Source of the DNA: Treponema sp.
GTDB taxonomy: Bacteria; Spirochaetota; Spirochaetia; Treponematales; Treponemataceae
NCBI GenBank assembly: GCA_017940255.1
Contig: JAGAZB010000019.1
Coordinates: 1-55,276, forward strand
Reading direction: 5' to 3'
Length of the DNA: 55,276 nucleotides
Within the stretch, counting starts at the first letter, position 1. Every line of letters begins with the position of its first letter. Both the position numbers and the translations under genes were made by a program. The notes below the pieces were generated by a model that worked only from the letters and a program-made list of their open reading frames with translations, searched no databases and had not been told where the DNA came from. Positions 51,995-55,276 of the stretch are shown here, in pieces.

Positions 51995-52029
51995 AGAAGA
52001 ACATTTGGCTATAGTGTAAGGAGATTAAA

Positions 52030-52590
52030 ATGAGCAAGTATGCAGGTACACAGACAGAAAAGAATTTGCTGGCAGCGTTTGCAGGTGAATCACAGGCGCG
52101 CAACAAGTATATTTATTTTTCTCAGGTGGCACAAAAAGACGGACTTGAAAAAATTGCAAAGATTTTTGAAAAGACTGCCGGTAACGAAGAGCAGCACGCA
52201 AAGATGTGGCTGACGGAGCTTAGCGGAATTAGCGATACAACCACAAACCTAAAGGCTGCCGCTGACGGAGAAAACTTTGAATGGACCGACATGTACGAAG
52301 GTTTTGCAAAGACTGCCGAAGCTGAAGGCTTTAAGGAACTTGCCGCAAAATTCCGTGCAGTTGCAAAAATTGAAAAGCGTCACGAGGAGCGCTACCGTTC
52401 GCTTTTAAAGGATGAGGATTCTTCTGCTCAGCTTAAGAACAGCACCGTAAAAGTTTGGGAATGCCTTAAGTGCGGCCACATTGTTGTAGGTCCAAACGCT
52501 CCTGAATACTGTCCGACTTGCGGTGAATACAACCAGTATTTTGAAGTGCGCGAAGACAATTACGATATGATTATGACTTGGGGCCGCTAA
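52030..52590 (+). CDS. rbr: Rubrerythrin
   Basis: 186 residues. The ferritin-like domain has [29 protein letters not shown] and [12 protein letters not shown], which hold the diiron ligands; the C-terminal rubredoxin domain has [12 protein letters not shown] and [12 protein letters not shown]. It reduces hydrogen peroxide in the cytoplasm of anaerobes, protecting against oxygen. AGGAG lies six bases before ATG 52030. A single-gene unit with its own promoter and terminator. Confidence 0.97.
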   Translation: MSKYAGTQTEKNLLAAFAGESQARNKYIYFSQVAQKDGLEKIAKIFEKTAGNEEQHAKMWLTELSGISDTTTNLKAAADGENFEWTDMYEGFAKTAEAEGFKELAAKFRAVAKIEKRHEERYRSLLKDEDSSAQLKNSTVKVWECLKCGHIVVGPNAPEYCPTCGEYNQYFEVREDNYDMIMTWGR

Positions 52591-52636
52591 AGAGCCTTAA
52601 GGAATGAACCCCAGAGAAAGTTTTCTTTGGGGTGAA

Positions 52637-52674
52637 AAGCGGTAAGGAATAAGAGTTCCCTACCGCTTTTTTTT
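52637..52674. terminator. Terminator between rubrerythrin and DUF4469 genes
   Basis: AAGCGGTAAGGAA (52637-52649) and TTCCCTACCGCTT (52656-52668) form a 13-bp stem with one G-U pair, followed by a run of T. A smaller CCCCAGAG...CTTTGGGG hairpin precedes it. The A-rich left flank allows weak termination from the minus strand too. Confidence 0.9.
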
Positions 52675-53437
52675 ATGCAAGCATAACTTTTTCGCCGTAG
52701 ACACCGGTTCTTACGGTTTTGTTTATGCGAGTTCCGGATCCGTAGGCAGTCTTTAAGATTAGCCTGTAGCTTCCTGCCGTAACGCTTGTGGGAATGTTGA
52801 ACAGAATCTTTGTGTTAGTGTTGTCCACTATGTTTTCCATTCCCAGAGCCGTCCATGTGGAAGAGTCCATGTCATAGGTTCCGTCTTCCGAGCAGGAGGC
52901 AAGGTAAAGGCCTGTCTCCGTCTCCTCACCGGCAATTTTAAGACGCTTGCCGGTGATTCTTGCGGAATGTCCGATGGAAAGTTCCGAACCTTCTTCTTTT
53001 GTGTGGATGTTGTAAAGGCTTGACAAGACAGGTTCATTAGTTGTTGTTATGTCTGCACCTGCCGTTACTCCCTTTACGGCTTCCACTGCAAGCTCACTAG
53101 GAGTAAAGGAAAGAGTCATGTCCGGGACATCCGCAATGCCGGGATTCAAGGAATCAATGCTGGAAGAGGGCTTTATGTACAGAATGCCCATTTCAAGCAA
53201 ATCAACCGCCTTTCCGGCTCCAAGGAGCTCAAGGATTGCGTTCCTAAAAAGCCCTGCGGAATAAAGGAGCGTTTCCCTATCCAAAACTTTGTTGTGCTCA
53301 AGTATTTTGGAGACAATGTTTCCAATAAAAGCCGTGTTCCTTTTTACCTTTGCGTAAGAAACAGGCTTGTCCGAAAGAGTGAGCGTGTGCATAGTCACGT
53401 TCACTGTGTCTGAAAGGTTATTGACCTTATCGTTCAT
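52673..53437 (-). CDS. DUF4469 / HU-like DNA-binding protein
   Basis: 254 residues. The N-terminal half (KPVSYAKVKRNTAFIGNIV through about residue 110) fits the IHF/HU-like DNA-binding domain, and the C-terminal half (ITGKRLKIAGEETETGLYL, then LFNIPTSVTAGSYRLILKT) fits DUF4469, an immunoglobulin-like unit. Such proteins occur in Bacteroides and spirochaetes, often near mobile elements. AAGGTGG precedes ATG 53437. A nucleoid or element-maintenance role is likely, but unproven. Confidence 0.75.
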   Translation of the reverse strand: MNDKVNNLSDTVNVTMHTLTLSDKPVSYAKVKRNTAFIGNIVSKILEHNKVLDRETLLYSAGLFRNAILELLGAGKAVDLLEMGILYIKPSSSIDSLNPGIADVPDMTLSFTPSELAVEAVKGVTAGADITTTNEPVLSSLYNIHTKEEGSELSIGHSARITGKRLKIAGEETETGLYLASCSEDGTYDMDSSTWTALGMENIVDNTNTKILFNIPTSVTAGSYRLILKTAYGSGTRINKTVRTGVYGEKVMLA

Positions 53438-53504
53438 AACGATACCACCTTGTTAAATAAATTTTTTTGCGGAGCGCATCCGCCTGTTGACCCCGAACGG
53501 TCTT

Positions 53505-53594
53505 GTGTGGTATCTTCTAACTGACAGAGGGAAGGTACCACACTTTTCTTGGGCCTGTGGACTTACTGCAATAAGCCTACAGGCTGTTTTTTTT
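53505..53594 (+). ncRNA. Candidate small RNA ending in an orphan terminator
   Basis: The plus strand carries a 13-bp hairpin (GTGTGGTATCTTC at 53505-53517 with GAAGGTACCACAC at 53531-53543) and then a long stem (53553-53584, GCCTGT...ACAGGC with an inner CTTA/TAAG) followed by TGTTTTTTTT. That is a full Rho-independent terminator with no plus-strand gene upstream, because rubrerythrin is already terminated. A TTGACC...TATCTT pair (18-base spacing) lies before it. A small RNA of up to about 80 bases is possible; a palindromic integration or regulatory structure is the alternative. Confidence 0.4.
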
Positions 53595-53675
53595 GCCCTT
53601 CCGTTTTCGGCTTGCCGGAAGGGTGACATTCTTCTGTCTTCATTCTCTTTATACTCCGTGTAAATCTATAAGGTT

Positions 53676-54395
53676 TCAATACCATGACTGCCTCTCCCTT
53701 TCCAAAGCTTCCTCACGTTCAAATTCTTCGATGAGAGAAGAACTGTTGGGAGTAATACAGTCAATAAATGGCTTGAATTTTCTTAGGATAATGTCATCAC
53801 AAGACATTGCATCATCTGCCCTGTATTTTCTATATGCAGTTAGGTTGTAGGCCTTGTTGAGGTTTTTGATTCTTATCTCTGCCGCTTCCTTGGACACTTT
53901 GAAAGTCTTCTCCAGGAATGCTGCATTTATTGGGCAGCCACGTCTTGCCAGTTCCATGATAACCTGTTCCGGCATGAGTAGTTGGGCTGCAAACATGTTT
54001 GACTCTGCCTCGTATTTCTTGTAAATGAGTTCAAGGTGAGGGTCATTTTTCTGCCTGTATAAGGTCACAAGTTCCATGTCGTGCCCCAGCATATAGTGCC
54101 CGAATTCATGGCCAAGAGTGAACCTTAGCCTGACCTGTGGCTTTTCTTCGTTGTAATACATAAGGAAATTTCCGCATCCGTCAGTAAGCAAAGCTCCATC
54201 ATCAGAGCCTACTATCTGACTTGGGGACAAAGATTTTCCGCTTAATGAAGAGAACGGTCTTTTTTCAATTTCTGTAAACTCGTCCATCACTTTGGACAGA
54301 GAAAATGGAAATATTGTAATCGTATTCGAACAAACAAGGATTTCGTCTGCCTTGCTGCAGGCAGTTTTGAAATCCGGCGAAAAATCTTCTTGCAT
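53676..54395 (-). CDS. ImmA/IrrE-family metallopeptidase
   Basis: 239 residues from ATG 54395 (GGAGG seven bases upstream; the frame extends 7 codons further). LGHEFGHYMLGHD holds the HExxH zinc site and YEAESNMFAAQLLMP the third ligand and conserved loop. In integrative elements ImmA cleaves its partner repressor to derepress the element. Here it directly follows an XRE repressor gene (1-base gap), the classic immR-immA order. The C-terminal region (about 60 residues after the catalytic core) is charged and element-specific. Confidence 0.9.
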   Translation of the reverse strand: MQEDFSPDFKTACSKADEILVCSNTITIFPFSLSKVMDEFTEIEKRPFSSLSGKSLSPSQIVGSDDGALLTDGCGNFLMYYNEEKPQVRLRFTLGHEFGHYMLGHDMELVTLYRQKNDPHLELIYKKYEAESNMFAAQLLMPEQVIMELARRGCPINAAFLEKTFKVSKEAAEIRIKNLNKAYNLTAYRKYRADDAMSCDDIILRKFKPFIDCITPNSSSLIEEFEREEALERERQSWY

Positions 54396-54396
54396 G

Positions 54397-54741
54397 TTAT
54401 ATACCTCCAAAAGCATCCTTAAAGGCTGCCTTTAAAATATTCTGTGCTGTTTGTAGATCGGTGGGACTCAATTGCTCCAAACCCCTCTGTATTGAACTTA
54501 TGGTTTTGTTTTTTGGGTTTTTACCGTCTGTCCTGTCATTGCCCAGAAGGTAATCCGCAGAGACATTAAAAAACTTGCAGACCTTAAAAAGCATTTCCTG
54601 TCGGGGAACCGTGCCGTTCGTTTCCCACATGCTAACGCGAGTTTTTTGAATGTCAAGCTTTGAGGCAAGTTCCGTTGACGAAAGCCCCATCTTCTCCCGC
54701 TGTGCCTTAACCCTCTCCGCAAAGGTTTTGTTCCCATTCAT
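54397..54741 (-). CDS. XRE-family repressor (ImmR-like)
   Basis: 114 residues. FAERVKAQREKMGLSSTELA and LDIQKTRVSMWETNGTVPRQ form a Cro/cI-type helix-turn-helix, then FFNVSADYLLGNDR, typical of element-encoded repressors. AGGAG precedes ATG 54741. It is coupled to the ImmA peptidase gene. A strong promoter with a GTTC-N9-GAAC dyad lies upstream, suggesting autoregulation. Confidence 0.9.
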   Translation of the reverse strand: MNGNKTFAERVKAQREKMGLSSTELASKLDIQKTRVSMWETNGTVPRQEMLFKVCKFFNVSADYLLGNDRTDGKNPKNKTISSIQRGLEQLSPTDLQTAQNILKAAFKDAFGGI

Positions 54742-54779
54742 AATTCTCCTCCAAATGTAAGTCCAATAAAATAAAGGTT

Positions 54780-54833
54780 GTTCGATTTCGTTGAACCTAA
54801 TGGTACTATATCATCGTTAAATTAATGTGTCAA
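54780..54833 (-). promoter_or_regulatory. Promoter and operator of the XRE-ImmA unit
   Basis: On the minus strand TTGACA (54828-54833) and TATAGT (54805-54810) are 17 bases apart. GTTC-N9-GAAC (54780-54796) lies at the expected transcription start, a natural binding site for the XRE repressor. Confidence 0.7.
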
Positions 54834-55002
54834 TAGCAAAATTGAATTTGTCCAAACTTTTTGAACTGATGGCTGGAGATACATAGTCTCCGCCGTGGCG
54901 AGATACTTTGAGACATCATGCGGAGAGTATGTGCAACACGGTGAGGAGAGCCGGCAATCCTTGCGGTAAAATGCCGGCCGCACCACATTCTGTAATAATT
55001 TT

Positions 55003-55276
55003 TTAGCAGATGTACTTCTGGTGAGAGTGGTGTACGTTTGCCTGGAGCACGTTTGCATAGCGCAGCGTCGTGTCTATTTTGGCATGTCCCAGCAGCACCT
55101 GAACCTGTTCTATGGGCATGCCCTTGTCTATGGCACGGGTTGCCATTGTGCGCCGGAAGCGGTGCGGGTGCACGTTGTCTATCTCTGCCATTGCGCCTAT
55201 GTCGCGCATTATTTTTTCTATGGAATTTATGGTGAGCCTAGAATATGTTCCGCTCTTTGTCTTCCTGTGTGCCGAA
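55003..55276 (-). CDS. Tyrosine recombinase/integrase, C-terminal part
   Basis: The reading frame is open to the window border, so about 91 residues of the C-terminus are seen. VHPHRFRRTMATRAIDKG carries the HxxR of the catalytic box, VLLGHAKIDTTLRYA the second histidine and the nucleophilic tyrosine. Its stop is at 55003-55005. The orientation and the XRE-ImmA pair beside it indicate an integrative element; the attachment site should lie near here but cannot be fixed without the other end. The 261 bases between it and the repressor hold the repressor promoter and no gene I can support. Confidence 0.9.
   Translation of the reverse strand, partial: SAHRKTKSGTYSRLTINSIEKIMRDIGAMAEIDNVHPHRFRRTMATRAIDKGMPIEQVQVLLGHAKIDTTLRYANVLQANVHHSHQKYIC

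Noticed and set aside
51717..52106. N-terminal extension of the membrane protein gene to 272 codons
   Set aside because: The extension crosses the GC-rich repeat and the antisense of the rubrerythrin promoter and start; a good ribosome site supports ATG 51716.
52595..52636. Second terminator or riboswitch after rubrerythrin
   Set aside because: The CCCC...GGGG hairpin lacks a T tract and lies beside a strong terminator; probably just upstream structure of the same terminator region.
54822..55058. 78-codon minus-strand ORF between the XRE gene and the integrase
   Set aside because: Overlaps the integrase end and the XRE promoter region, with a Cys/Ser/Arg-rich translation and no ribosome site.

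Overview
The window looks like a chromosomal segment of a host-associated or rumen-type Treponema, or a close spirochaete. The evidence is AT-rich coding DNA with clear GGAGG ribosome sites, several short lipoproteins with spirochaete-style lipoboxes, a DUF4469 DNA-binding protein, a fused PyrK-PyrD, and an anaerobe's rubrerythrin and flavodoxin. The assignment is inference; no rRNA or other marker gene is present. I found no tRNA, rRNA or CRISPR array.

Layout. (1) 1-18315: a surface glycan locus. A nonulosonic (legionaminic-type) acid operon (1-7239: aminotransferase end, NeuC/LegG, FemAB-like acyltransferase, NeuB/LegI, PtmE-like nucleotidyltransferase, two Gfo/Idh oxidoreductases, NeuA/LegF) leads into a capsule-type glycosyltransferase, a Wzx flippase and an O-acetyltransferase. 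A second block has two SDR enzymes, a broken Wzy polymerase remnant, three glycosyltransferases and UDP-galactopyranose mutase, and ends at a two-way terminator against a further glycosyltransferase. (2) 18316-22904: a GC-rich repeat, then small lipoproteins and membrane proteins of unknown role, including one RDD protein. (3) 22925-27173: an esterase and a three-gene ABC-2 exporter, divergent from a LysR regulator. (4) 27292-32240: a CapA-family protein, and MetE divergent from a LysR regulator.

(5) 32286-44903 is the most interesting part. A three-gene locus built around a P1B-type ATPase with a YSCAMK motif in TM4 (P1B-6, the ferrosome FezB class) faces a pair of siderophore-type ABC half-transporters, a TetR regulator, a PyrK-PyrD fusion, xylose isomerase, phosphoglycerate mutase GpmA and a short flavodoxin. 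Four separate promoters here (ATPase locus, ABC pair, gpmA, flavodoxin) share one architecture: a 16-bp palindrome GTTAG-N6-CTAAC over the -35 region and a second copy just after the -10. I infer a local metal-response (probably iron) regulon.

(6) 44993-52590: a second CapA paralogue, a CPBP protease, a HAD nucleotidase-like gene bracketed by two related miniature inverted-repeat elements, an oxidoreductase, two GNATs, two small membrane proteins and rubrerythrin. (7) 52673-55276: the edge of a mobile element, with a DUF4469 protein, an orphan plus-strand terminator that may end a small RNA, an ImmA/XRE repressor pair with its own promoter and operator, and the end of a tyrosine recombinase cut by the window border.

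Two classes of small repeat run through the second half. One is a GC-rich interspersed element (18.6, 28.8, 43.7 and 51.8 kb), with a related-looking GC-rich palindromic segment inserted in frame inside an ABC transporter gene. The other is a CTAG-flanked MITE at 47.8 and 48.6 kb.
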